From contig VNKQ01000008.1 in assembly GCA_016508695.1 (NCBI GenBank), forward strand, positions 1,798,001-1,862,000: DNA of 64,000 nucleotides, given 5' to 3'. A program made the position numbers and the translations under genes. Positions 24,601 to 36,513 of the stretch are shown piece by piece (the stretch's first letter is position 1; every line of letters begins with the position of its first letter). The stretch is from Hyphodiscus hymeniophilus (lineage: Eukaryota > Ascomycota > Leotiomycetes > Helotiales > Hyphodiscaceae). The notes beneath the pieces are model-generated. The model did not search any database, was not told where the DNA came from, and worked only from the letters and a program-made list of their open reading frames with translations.

Positions 24601-27600
24601 TGTCAGTATGTCATTTAGTGGTTCGAGAAGGAGTCTGGCAGGAAGTGGTGAGCCTTTCTCGATCGAGGGAGCCTGCTACTTCCTAAAGGACTTCCGATCG
24701 GACAAAGTTTGGGGACGTTGGCTTTGGCCCAGGCGGTACCAGACTTCTCGTCTGGAGGGCGTATATCCTTTCTCTCAACAGCCGGATGTGGTTTGTAATG
24801 GCCTTTGCTCTTCCTCGAAACCTTGGCCCTCTCTGTTGAAGTGCCTCTCTTAGTGGAGAGGTGGTCTCTTTGTTTGCCTCACCTTGCATGATACTTGCCC
24901 GTTACCGCCGGCCTCTGTTGCGATTCTCGTGTTACCGCTAGTGTCTTGCCGAACTCATCATTGCGTTTCGGTGCTTCGGCCGCCGTTCACTGGCTCGTAT
25001 TTGGCGGGGGAGTCCAGATGCACCCGGGTGGGGGATGAGTGATGGTTGCCACAGGGTGGGAGGGTTGAAGTGTAAGGCTTGCGGGCGTAACTAGGCTGAG
25101 CCTCTATCTCGGGGGTCTTGTTCGCAGTTTCCTGCTTGCATGACTTCAGTGATATGTGACATCTAGGCGGTCATTGTCAATGAAGGCCTCTGAGACTTTG
25201 ATCTGCTCGCTGAATGTGGGGTTGTTCGGACCTTTCTTTCGCTTGCGGGAGCTGGTTGCTGAGGCTTCACGAGTTCTATCCGTGAGAGAGATGAAACTCC
25301 ATTTCACTGTGCTTTAGTGAGCCCTTTGTTCGTTGTGCTCTGTTCGTTCTTCTCGTCCTGATGATGCTGGAAGCGTGTCCGTCAACGCTCAAGTAAGGCA
25401 TTTAGGCAGTCTTCCCGGCTGTCCGCATGTCCGAAAGTGTGTTGGGTGAACCGGTCGATGCTTTGGAGGCTTCAGTGATGGAGGCTCAGACTTGCCACGG
25501 CTTTTCTGCTATCTCTTGAGAACTTTCGTATCTTCTGGTGATCCGGTCAATGCAATGGGCGCTTCGATGATGGGGGCTCAGGCTTGCTACGGCTCTTCTG
25601 CTATCCCTTGAGAACCTTCGTGTTGGCTGGGGGAGGCTAAAGGCTGAGGGCCTCTGCTGGTCTGTATACACTCTCCATCCGATACTGATAGCCCCTCAGA
25701 GCTGTACCTTGTTCCTTGGTCCGTGATGATGGAGGTTGATGGTGGTAGAGGAAAGCGGTATTGGGGTACAATTGTGCTCATGTAGAGCTACAAGTAATGC
25801 TGAGTGTTGGAGACCTTGGACTGGCATTATCGGAGGACTTGGAGGATGCAAGTGGCTATGGACCAGCGATAGTGCATTCGAAAATCATGTATTGGCTGCA
25901 TTAACTATGGGGCACGCCGTATTGGGGAGAACATTGAGAACGTCTCACCAGCCTCGTCTCTTCTTACTGTTGTGCAGCTTATTATACATACCCTACAGGC
26001 ATTCGCCATATGTGCCATCCAGTGAACGATACTAATCTCCGGGCAACCGCCACAGATTCTTGATCTGCCAATCACCGACTCGTGATGAAATCAAGTGGCT
26101 TTCGATTCTGGGTGGTCGAAAGTTTAGTGATTGAAGCTTGGCCTTCTCCATTTACCGCAAAGGGCAATTATTCTGTGGTCATGTGGCTCGTGTCTAGTTG
26201 AAGTCCCACAAGGCTCACGTTCTTACCTCAATGTTTACTGATAATTGAGTTGTTCTCGTATATCCGTATAGAAGCTGACTTAGCATGGATCAAAGACATC
26301 CAGCCAAGCATTTATGCTAGTCTCATTTATCAGTTACGAGTGTGGCGCTCCTTTTTCTACCGAGACGCCCTAGATCACTGCGCAGGTAGCTAATAGGTGC
26401 ATCGGTGCAAGACGAAGTACGTTCTTGAAGAGAGACTTAGGCGCGGAAAGTGATTGACATGATCGACATGAACGAACCAAGAGGTCGTCACAAAAGCCAG
26501 ACTAGGTTTATGGCATCGAAATGTGTAGAAACGTATGAAAAGAAGGAAAGTCATAGAACACGATCTAACCACGTCCCGTATACCTTTTTTATTTCGGAGG
26601 ATTTATTTGCCTGCGCAAATTCTACAGAAACTCCTAGTGAAACTTGAGATATTGAGATATTGCTGGACCAACGTAACTTTGAAAAACTGTCCCAGGATGT
26701 CAGGGTATGTCAGAAGCTTATATGGTAGGTTATAGAACGAGCAATTCTGTTGATGCCATTGTTTGATTCGTGATCAGGAGTCTCAAGCCAGCTTTGGACA
26801 TGAAGCGCGCCCAGTTTTTATCATGGAGCATCGTACAGGGAGTTGTGAGCTAAAGCTCTACCATACGACCTAGAAGTTGGCCAAGTTCTAAGAATCTTCT
26901 CGCCTTACTGTTGGATTATTTCCGTCAACATGACGAGAACACCTATGGGATTATGACGTGCTTGTCAGTATTCTTCCCAGGCGTTTAACCAGACAACGAT
27001 GGGTCGATGACCACAAAGCTATATAATCATGCCGAACCCTCTTCCCATGGGTGCCTGGCTGTCTTGGTAATGAAGGATGACGAACACGAGTTCTTTTGGG
27101 CCTTGGACATCTTTGAATGTTTGACTGGCTGTTATGCCTAGTGGATTGATACGTGATACGGGGTCCGAAACATACTGGAAAGGCTATGGTGGAGTCGAGC
27201 ACCGATGTGGAAAGAAGTCTTGCTCCGTCAGCATCACCGCGAATCTCTCGTTAACCCTGATTAATAGCGCTTTGCTTGATTCGGGCGATGCGCCTGCGCG
27301 AGGAAAGACAAGGCTACATGCTGGCAATGCATCGTAACGCATTGGTTGGCGGTCATCAACCAGCAGCTCTCACACCAAGGTACAAGTACCTTTGACCACA
27401 GCAACAGCCTTTCAGCTGCCAATGATACGCCGCATAACTGCACATCCCCGCCCGTCAACTTTCCGTCGGCGAAGCTTTCACCATCCAGATCACCCGTGTT
27501 TCTTGCCTCCCACCGATCTTTCGTGATTGAGCTCCGGTCTCCTGGCGCTCGCCTGTTCAGGTAAACTCCTTTGGATACCTACTGTGGCCAATGCCATGAA

Positions 27601-29455
27601 TGAGTGGCAATTGAATTCATGAGGACTCGCCGTCAAGGCAATTATGCAGCACATCGGAGTCAGTATTTGTAATGACTGATGTTCTAGGATATAGAAGTCC
27701 ACATGCGTCATATTCGGCATGGAAATGTAGTTCCGTCCAGTCCAGTCCAGTCATCCGATGTTGAGGCTTGGCTTTCTCCAAGTTTCGTAAGCGGTTTTCC
27801 CGTCAACAAATAGCACACTGGGTACAAATCTGGGTGTACTGTTGAAAAGCGATCGAAGCAGCTGAGTAATTGAAGTGGTGAAGATTCAAGATGGTTTCGG
27901 ATATTCCCGAGATCGCTCATTAACTGAGCAAAAGTACCAAGAGCATACGGCCGTATTACTCTTTGCTTTCCAAGTATTATTCTTAGAAATGGAAAACTCG
28001 AACGAGTTTTCTAGACCCCTTGCCCGCATATCTTGAAGTAGGTTGCAAGGTCCAAATTTCAGTATTTGTAATTGTGTATGAGGATGGACTGCGATCCTCC
28101 CCTGCAGTCTCTTTTCAAGTGAACCTTGTTCGGAAACATTCCGAGGAAAAATTCCGAATTTCTCCAGAACATGTATCTTTAGACTCTTGCAAGGCCCAGT
28201 ACATGGCTAGTCCCGGCAATCTCCATCGATCAGTAAGACCGCCCTCAGCGTTAACCCGCTTATAGTTGAGTCAAAATGGGTAGAGGTATAGCCCTGCAAT
28301 AGGTGTCGCATGACAGAGGCTCATCAGATGCCGAGTCATCAACTCGGGACTTCCAGCTGTTCATCTTCAGGAACAGACTCTCATTGGAACTTGGAAACGA
28401 GAACAAGGATCTCGAAGTATAGGTACGGCGTCATAGGAAAGATTCAGCTGCGTTTCTAGTATATGGAGAACCAGTACTGGTCTGCCAAGCAGAAGATGAT
28501 AGGTAGTCGTCTCTTAGTTTCCCCGTCGGATGTGCAAGGAGATTATAAATCATCATCTCTTTGTTCCTGCATTAACGCATCGGAGGATCGTTGATAGTTG
28601 CACGGATGTTTGTTCCTATCATAAAGATTAGTCCATTCTTGGAGCAAGTGGGGCCTACAGAAAGAAGTAATATTGGCAAAGAAGAATTTGACTCCTCAAT
28701 TAGTTGTGTGACATCTCGTATACAACACAGGATCCGGGCAAACTCGCCCCCGATCAGGCTTCCTCACTGCCGTGAATCTTAGCAGACAACTCCTTAAAAG
28801 GCTTGTTACTCTCAATATAACAACAAGCGAGAGTATACTATGTAGAGACGTACTACGATATGTGTTGGCAAGAACAGTCAGCGCTTGAAAATCAATATCC
28901 TAAAGGAACGTGGGTGGTGGTCAAGAGACCCCAACCTTCGTGTTGAATGAGTCAGCAGCCTAATGAGGTATGTAAGTCTGCAGAAAGCTCTTTTCAAATG
29001 CCATGGGCATAACGTAGATCCGAAGTCGGGACCATGGGTTTAGAATGGAATTAGATTCTCCTCGCTCAGTCAGTCATGTAGTAACTTCGAGTCAATATCT
29101 CTTGTGCTGCGTTATATTGTGGCCACATGCTGGCCTCTGATATGATGAGATCGGTCGCATATCCGCCGGGCATACCGTGGAGGGCCTCGGGGCAAAGAGG
29201 CAATTGTCAAGCCGCCACTGTGGAGCTGAAAGCTTGATAGAATCGCAGTGTTGACCGTTTTATAAGAGATGAAATTTCCAGGTCTCGGCGAGCCAAGTTT
29301 CCTTTCGGAGTGTGAGCTGAAGAAATCCCACAAGAGAGCATCAATCGCATCTATCTCAAAGCCAGCTCTTGGGAGATATTGCATCTTGATACTTGCATCC
29401 CCCGAGTGCGATATACAACGACATCTGTTCATAGAGTCTATGTTCGTCACCATCC
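24601..29455. other. gene-free region
   Basis: 4.9 kb with no coding gene supported. From 24.6 to 25.7 kb the + strand is G/T-rich and holds the 92-bp tandem duplication. The rest is AT-rich sequence with only short ORFs. Confidence 0.5.
25445..25628. repeat. 92-bp tandem duplication
   Basis: Two adjacent units (25445-25536 and 25537-25628) share GGTGA.CCGGTC.ATG, GATG..GGCTCAG.CTTGC and TTGAGAAC.TTCGT, with roughly 80% identity by eye. The period is not a multiple of three, so it is not a protein repeat. Confidence 0.8.
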
Positions 29456-30178
29456 ATGTCGACTCCCCGTATACCGTATCGCTCTGCGAGTGTCCTTCCT
29501 CCGGGGCTTCCGCCCCTGTATGATTCCTCTCGTCTTTTGGGTTTATTACCCAAATTTCACTCACTCAAACCAAGGATTACATCGTTTGGTCTTGAAGCAA
29601 GCTTCGTCAAGGACATTACTAACTTCCCAACAACTAGAAACTTGTTTCGAATGTGCGCTCACAGCCCAGCGACTCTGCCGCATATAATCTCACTCGGGAC
29701 GGTGGTCTTTCGTGACACTTCCCTTCCTCCATACCAAAGAGAGCTTGTCTGTTTGCTGAATGCTCAGAGGCTACATTGCGAGTACCAATGGAAGCAGCAT
29801 GTTCAGATTGCACGGCACACTTCAGTAGAAGAAGCGAAGATTGCTGCACTGGCTGCTGGTAACGTTTCAGGGAGCCTATGGTCCACTGAGGAGAAAGTAT
29901 TACTGGCTTTCATGGACGAGGTTATCGGAAGCTCGGAAGTGAGTGAGACAGTCTTTGCTGAAGCAAGGAAGTATTTCAGCGATCAGATTCTGGTGGAAGT
30001 CGTCACTATGCAGGTCAGAACCCGCCCAATCCTGACCGCTCCTTGCCCTTACTCATCAATGATCCTGCAGGGTTTTTACTACTCTCTAGCAAAAATTGCA
30101 ACTGTGTTCCGAGTGGAGCTTGAGAACAGCAGCAGAGAAGACTCAATGAAAAGTGCGCATTCGAAGGACACAAAATAG
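29456..30178 (+). CDS. Carboxymuconolactone decarboxylase / AhpD-like family protein
   Basis: The exons are 29456-30013 and 30071-30178, giving 221 residues. The 57-bp intron keeps the frame, so the unspliced ORF also reads through. The central part LVCLLNAQRLHCEYQWKQHVQIAR followed by SVEEAKIAALAAG is the typical CMD helix pair, with a Cys and a following His in the active-site region (C-EYQWKQH rather than CxxC). Family members act as decarboxylases or peroxidase-like thiol enzymes; this substrate is unknown. There is no clear signal peptide. It closes the long gene-free stretch. Confidence 0.8.
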   Translation: MSTPRIPYRSASVLPPGLPPLYDSSRLLGLLPKFHSLKPRITSFGLEASFVKDITNFPTTRNLFRMCAHSPATLPHIISLGTVVFRDTSLPPYQRELVCLLNAQRLHCEYQWKQHVQIARHTSVEEAKIAALAAGNVSGSLWSTEEKVLLAFMDEVIGSSEVSETVFAEARKYFSDQILVEVVTMQVRTRPILTAPCPYSSMILQGFYYSLAKIATVFRVELENSSREDSMKSAHSKDTK

Positions 30179-30978
30179 CAACAGAAAGAACATTACAAGC
30201 CGTGTGGTAGCTGAGTATACAAAAAGGGAGACAACATTGAGGCTGGCTTAGTGGAAATGTACCTTATTACTAAGGGTTTCTCCTCCATAGGCGGGTTACA
30301 TGGTTAAATTTGGTGGGACTGTGCGGGAGGGGGGAGTTCTGTGTCCGGCATGTATGGGCGGCAGGAAGTCGAGGGATGTTATTCGGCGCAATTGCTTGGA
30401 GTTAAGTCGTCTTCGGCTGGGTCTACTGATATTTTTGAGCTTTGGATCTCAATCAAACTTCCAACTTCAGACGGCAAATAGAGATTTCAAACACAAAGTA
30501 AGCACTCTAAATCTCGTTTACTCCACCTTTGCCGGCAGGCTGGGACGTACCTGAAGCCTCCTATCAAGGGAATCTTAGTGCCGGAGATCTCTATCGGTTC
30601 CGACAGTCTGGGCTTTGGCATTCTGTTACCATTGAAATTGATTTACGGTTGAGTCGGGGGTGGGTCTGTCAAGAGCGGAGGTGTTGTACCCCGCATATTG
30701 GGGAGCAACAGTACAGTCTTCAAAAAGAGGCATTTTCATTGTCGCTCTCATCCAGCATGTACGCATGACATCGATAGGCTATATCTAGGGAAAATAGTCA
30801 TGTCAGCACGGCGTTGATCAATTATGAGTACTTCGAGCCCAACTCCAGAAGAGCACAAAATTCATATCGTTGATTCTGATACTCCAAAAACCCGTGAACT
30901 GAGCAAGACCTAATGTACAGTAGAGTGTAATGCCATGCATGATAACGTCATATCCCTCCCATCGCCCATGCGTTCATC
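30179..30978. other. convergent intergenic region
   Basis: 800 bp between the ends of the CMD-like gene and TOP2. No gene or repeat was noticed. Confidence 0.6.
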
Positions 30979-33900
30979 TTAATCGCTGTCGTCAAAATCA
31001 TCCTCGCTCGGCTCCTCCTCAACAACCGCAGATACATCCTCATCTTCATCTTCGTCATCCTCGGAATCGACATAGATCGGTTTGGCCTTTGTCTTCGCAA
31101 CAGCAGCTCGTGCAGGACGACCACGACCGGCAGTTGGCTTGGTCGGTGGAGCATCAATCATCTCAAGATCATCCTCGTCATCGCTAAGAACAATCTTCTT
31201 CGGAGGAGCCTTCGCTGTTGCTGTCTTGGCAGTAGGTTTGGCAGCTGGCTGTCGGGGTGCAAAGTCGTCCATTTCAAGGTCGTCATCGTCGTCGTCGCTA
31301 AAAATAGCTCGTTTGGCTGGTGCTTTTGCCTTGGATATCTTTGCTGCTGGCTTGGGTGGAGGAGAGTCGTTCATCTCGATGTCATCGTCATCTTCGTCAC
31401 TGAAAACTTCCTTCTTAGCAGCAAGCTCCATCTTGTTCTTCTTCGCAGCATAGGCCTTGGCAGCTGGAGATAAAGCAACAGGCTTAGCTTCAAGAGCGGG
31501 AGTAGGTTCCTTTGCTGGGACTTTCTTTGGCTTCGGGCCACGCTTGGTAGGCGCCTTGGTAACAGGAACAATGCTTGAGGCTCTCGCAGGAGCAGCCTTG
31601 ACAGGAGCCTTCTTGGTGACGATAGGTTCTTCATCATCATCAGACAAGAAACTGTCGAGGGTGAGCTTCGGAGCTGGGGCTGCCTTGTGTGGAGAGGATC
31701 TAGCCAGCATCTCATAATTTGTTTCGTCTCCATCTGATAGATCAAAGGGCTTGTTTGCCTTTGGTTTCGTCTTGGGAAGACCACTGCTGCTGGTAGGTCG
31801 GTCACCGTGACTGGTGCCGGGCCGAGACATGGCAAAGAGCGAGACTCGTCCATTCGCGGCATCGCCACCACCAATTCCCTTGACCATGTCCCCAACATCT
31901 CCCAGGTATTTGCTATCATCCTCGGATTCGTCGTCATCGGCGACCCATCTCTTAGGAGCTACTGCTGCAGCACGCTTAGCTCTACCATATGGCGGCTGCT
32001 CACTTGCAGATCTGGATGGATCAGCAGAAACAGACTTTGTGGCTCCAAGCGCGGCGAAATCTTCATCAGACATAGAGTCGTCTGCACCATCTGATCCCAT
32101 GCCCTTGGCAGGCTTCGACTTCGGCTTAGTGAACATCTCTAAGAAGCCCTTGTGTGACTTGTGTTCAACCTTGACGATTCCTTTGGCAGCATTGGCTTTC
32201 AATGGCTTGGCCTTAGGAGCGGCAAAATCGTCGTCATCGTTCTTACGCGGCTTGATATTCTTACCAGCTCCAATCTTCCGAGAAGCGCGGCGATTGGTGT
32301 TGCGGATAGTCTTTTGGTAATCGGCATCCTCCTTTAACTGGGTCTCCCATTCTTGGACAAAATCATCCAAATCTTGGCACCAAAGATCTTTCTCACTCTT
32401 GTTCTGAAGAATGTCGTGTTCTTCCTTCTTATTCACCATCTGTTGCTTTAACTTGTCCACACGCTCTTGGGTCAAAGACCAAATTGGTAGCTATCGATGT
32501 CAGTAAAGTTCAATATAATGGAGGCACTACCTACTCCGAGTAGATAATCAAAGTCGCGTGCTCCATGGTCCTCATCAGCAGCAACTTCCTCGTCGTTCTC
32601 AACGACATCGTCTGTCTCGCCAGCCTTTTGGGCATCCTTAACCTTGGGGAATGCCTCATATTCACGCTTGCGGAGTTCGGCAACCAAAACTGGCTTTTTC
32701 TTTTTCGAAACAATGAGCTTGTTGTCAATGATTTCGGTAACAAATCTGGCTTGATTCCTGAGTTTTCGATACTCCGTGTTGATCTTGGCGAGCCAATATG
32801 CCTGTAGAAAATTAGCAGATAATCCAAATAAGAGGACAAACAACGAACCTTTCTCTTTGTGTACATCTTCATGCGGTAAGTATAGAATTCATCCAGGATA
32901 TCCTCAACTTTCTCGTATTTCTGAATTTGACCTCTGTGGTTGAAGGCTACGAGGTTGGAGGTAGCGATAGTCTTGTTGAGCTTGAACTTTTCGGCGAGGC
33001 CTTCGGAGACGGCTGCCTTCATATGCTTCTCATCCATCTGAATCACAAAATGAACGCTCTTGTGGTCGTTGAACTCCTTGTAGTCCTTGATGAACGATGC
33101 AACTTTCTCGGCCTTAATAATGTCCTCAAGCCTGGCCTTGAAATCATCGGTCCACACCCGGATGGGCAATTCCGTGATCTCAACCTCGTTACCTCCAGAC
33201 TCCCGGACAATACCATTGAAGTTGAAGCGATTGGGTCCGGCTTCCTCAGGTGTGCCCTTCCAGCCACGGAACCAAGGCATCATAGTTTGGAATGGTTGCT
33301 CTTCATCGTTCTGACCCTCTAGGCGACCCATTCGGCGCTTCAAGTTGTTGACGACGTCCACTGGGTGATAATTGGGAATGGAGGTACTCCAACCAGTTCC
33401 GATACCATCTGCACCGTTGATAAGAACCATTGGGACCACTGGGCAGTACATCGTGGGCTCAATTAAACGGCCATCGTCAACGTTGTACTCGTAGTTGGGC
33501 TCATCAGCGGCCGAGAAAACTCGTCTTGCGAAAGGGGACAATCTGGTGAAGATGTAACGAGGACTCGCAGAATCGCTACCGCCTGCGAGTCTACTACCGA
33601 AACTTCCACTAGGCTCAAGGCAATTGACGTTGTTTGATCCGACGTAATTCTGAGCGAGACCAATGATAGTCTGGTGCATAGATGTTTCACCATGATGGTA
33701 TGCTGTGTTCTCCGATACATAACCAGCCAATTCAACGACCTTCATATCACGAATAAGGTTTCGCTTGAAGCAAGCGAACATGACTTTACGCTGTCCAGGC
33801 TTGAGGCCATCAATAACAGAAGGGATTGATCGAAGGTTGTCAGCCATGCTAAAAAGAATGAGTTCCTTGTTGACGAAGTTGTCGTAGGTCAAGGTCTTGG

Positions 33901-36513
33901 TCGAGTGATCGAGATAAGTTCCAGGAATGAAGTTTCCAAGCCAATGCTTACGAGCATCGGCTTTCTTTTTAGAAAAAGCTAGATCAATCATATCCTCTTC
34001 TTCAGGCTTCATGGTCTCAAACTCTCTCAAGTGATCATCAAGGTTACTGAAGTAAACCTGTGCATCTTCTGGTGCACTGGTACCCAGACCCTTGAAGTAT
34101 TTGTGCTTCCAACCCTTATCGTTCTGATGTCGTTCCTTCCATTCTTCATACTGTGGCATAGTAAAGAAAGACTTCTGGCTAATTGGCTTCTTCGGATTTG
34201 GTCCCTTCCAGACTTTGACAATGGGAGTGATGAATTCTCGGAAGAAGTCTGGCATCTTGAGCAAGCTAGGGAACTGAACCTGGAGAAAATTGATCAAAAG
34301 GCCCTTGATATGACTTCCGTCGTGATCCTGATCCGCCATGATCATAAGATGGCCATATCGAAGACCAGTGGCATCTTTATAAACCTGCTTGTGCTTCAAC
34401 CCCAGAAATTGCTTGATATTTTGAATCTCCGCATTTTTGGAGATTTGGTCAATGGACGCATCGCGGACATTAAGCAGCTTACCACGTAGAGGGAATACCC
34501 CAATGCGGTCAGGATCCAGAATAGCTCGACCAGCAACAGCAAGACCTTTGGCGGAGTCTCCTTCGGTAAGAATGAGGGTACACTCATGGCCACGCTTGGT
34601 ACCAGCCAAGTTGGCGTCGACAAGCTTGGGATTACTCATACGTGAACGTCTATTTCCATCGCTCTTTGCTAGAACTTGATCAGCCTTGGCTTGCGCAAAG
34701 TTCAATATATTTTGCACAGCGTCCGTTTGGCCAATCTTCTTCAGGAATCCATCAGTCAGAACACACTTGCTTCCAAATTGCTTGGTCTTTGTGGTGAGCT
34801 GTTCCTTTGTCTGGGACGTAAAGGCCGGGTTGACGATTAAACAATTGACGAATAGGAAGATATGGTTACGAATCTGGTTCGTTTTCAATGCAGCACCTTT
34901 GCTGTTCTTCTTTTTCACGACGTCCATAAGCTTGTCACAAATCTGATCGGCAATATAGTTCACATGGGTACCACCGGATGTCGTTGCGATCGAGTTGACA
35001 AAGGAGACTTGCTGGAAAGATCCATCCGAGACTGCGAAGCCGATCTCCCATTTCTCGTGAGCTTTGGGGTCTTCAACGATGACAGAGACTGAAGAAGGCT
35101 CAGCGATCTCCTCCAAGCCACGCTCCTTCTGGATAGCCTTAGCATACATCTCGATGTATTTCTTGAAGTCAAGCTTGATCTGAGTGCCATTGAGGAACAC
35201 TTTCACCCCTTTTACAGTTCCGGCCATATCATAGACACGGCGCTTCACCAGGGCCTCAAAATCGTCATCAATACCAGTCATCTTGAATCGCTCATAATCA
35301 GGGGTAAACGTGATCCTGGTGAAGTCGGTAGACTTGCTGTTTGTGATCTTTGCCTTGCCCATAGTTCCCATGTTATTGGTCCAGGTCTGCTTATATCGCT
35401 TGCCAGTATTGGAGTCCTGGGTTTCGAGCGTGAATTCTGTGCTGAAAATATTGCAAAGCTTGGCTCCATAACCGTTTCTACCACCGGTGGTCTTTTGTTC
35501 GTCATCATCGTAGTTTGATCCGGTAAGGAGGTGACCAAATATCATTTCTGGGACGTACATTTTCTCTTTCTATCCAAATCAATCAGTACCGGTACATCAT
35601 GCGAAGGCCAATATTTACTAACCGCGTGAATTTCGACTGGAATGCCATTGCCGTCATTTTCTACACTTATCTCGCCCTTTTCCCGGTCTACCATGACTTT
35701 GATAACTTTCATGGTAGGGTCTCGTTGCTTATTGTCGGCAGCATTCACCAAAATTTCATCGAAAATCTTGTAAAGACCTGGAACAAAGGAAACCTTTCGC
35801 ATTTCCATCTGTGATGTTTCCGAGTTGAATACCCACATCGACTCCTGAGTACGCTCAACCGACCCAATATATGTGTCTGGACGCTTGATAATATGCTCAA
35901 GTTGGGTCAACTTCTGGTATTGCTCAGTAGCTGATTTCTTCTTTGCCGGTACTTTCGTCACCGGCACAGACATCATGCTGTCGTTCTCGATATCTGAATC
36001 ATCGTACTTCTTCGCTGCAGGCGCCTTCTTCTGCTTTTTTGCGCTTGGGGGGGTATTTGAAAGTCCAGAGGCGTCATAGGGATCAGCGTCAGAGGGAGGT
36101 TCGTCATCGTTGTCGCTATCTGGCTTAGGACGCTTTTTGGTGACTGGTTTCGCGGTTTTGAGGGTAGACTGAACCATCTTTTTCGGTGCTGTTTTGGGAA
36201 TCTTTGGCACTGGAGCTTTCTTTGGCACTGGCTTGGCTTTTGCCTTCTGGAGCAACCAACATTAGCTGGAATTCATGCTTATTTCTCAGTGAACATGCGG
36301 GAAAGTTGCAAGATAGATTAGTTGTGGTAAAACAGTTTTCCTTTATTTGAATAACCGCGAGTGGAAGCCCTCGTAAGTATTCAGAAGATTTTTTCAAATT
36401 CATTCCAATTGTAGCGCGTGCTTTGTGACACTTACCGGAACAGCAATAGGGGAGAAGTTATCGGAGTCTCCATAGGCATCAGAGACCGAGTCGTCCATGA
36501 TCGAATCCTCCAT
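30979..36513 (-). CDS. TOP2: DNA topoisomerase II
   Basis: The exons are 36436-36513, 35623-36246, 32849-35569, 32535-32801 and 30979-32490, giving about 1733 residues. This homodimeric enzyme passes one duplex through a transient double-strand break using ATP. The N-terminal about 130 residues are lysine/acid-rich. The GHKL ATPase domain carries LVNAADN and TTGGRNGYGAKLCN, and the QTKEQLTTK loop follows. The TOPRIM domain has EGDSAKG and DQDHDGSHIKG. The catalytic tyrosine is in SPRYIFTRLSPFARR (about residue 906). The C-terminal about 500 residues are disordered, with repeated acidic SDDD/E blocks between AK-rich linkers, which are likely casein-kinase-2 targets and nuclear signals. It is intact. 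Confidence 0.98.

Noticed and set aside
31082..32320. Plus-strand ORFs opposite the TOP2 tail
   Set aside because: They are antisense shadows of a low-complexity Lys/Asp/Ala-rich coding region and have no independent signals.
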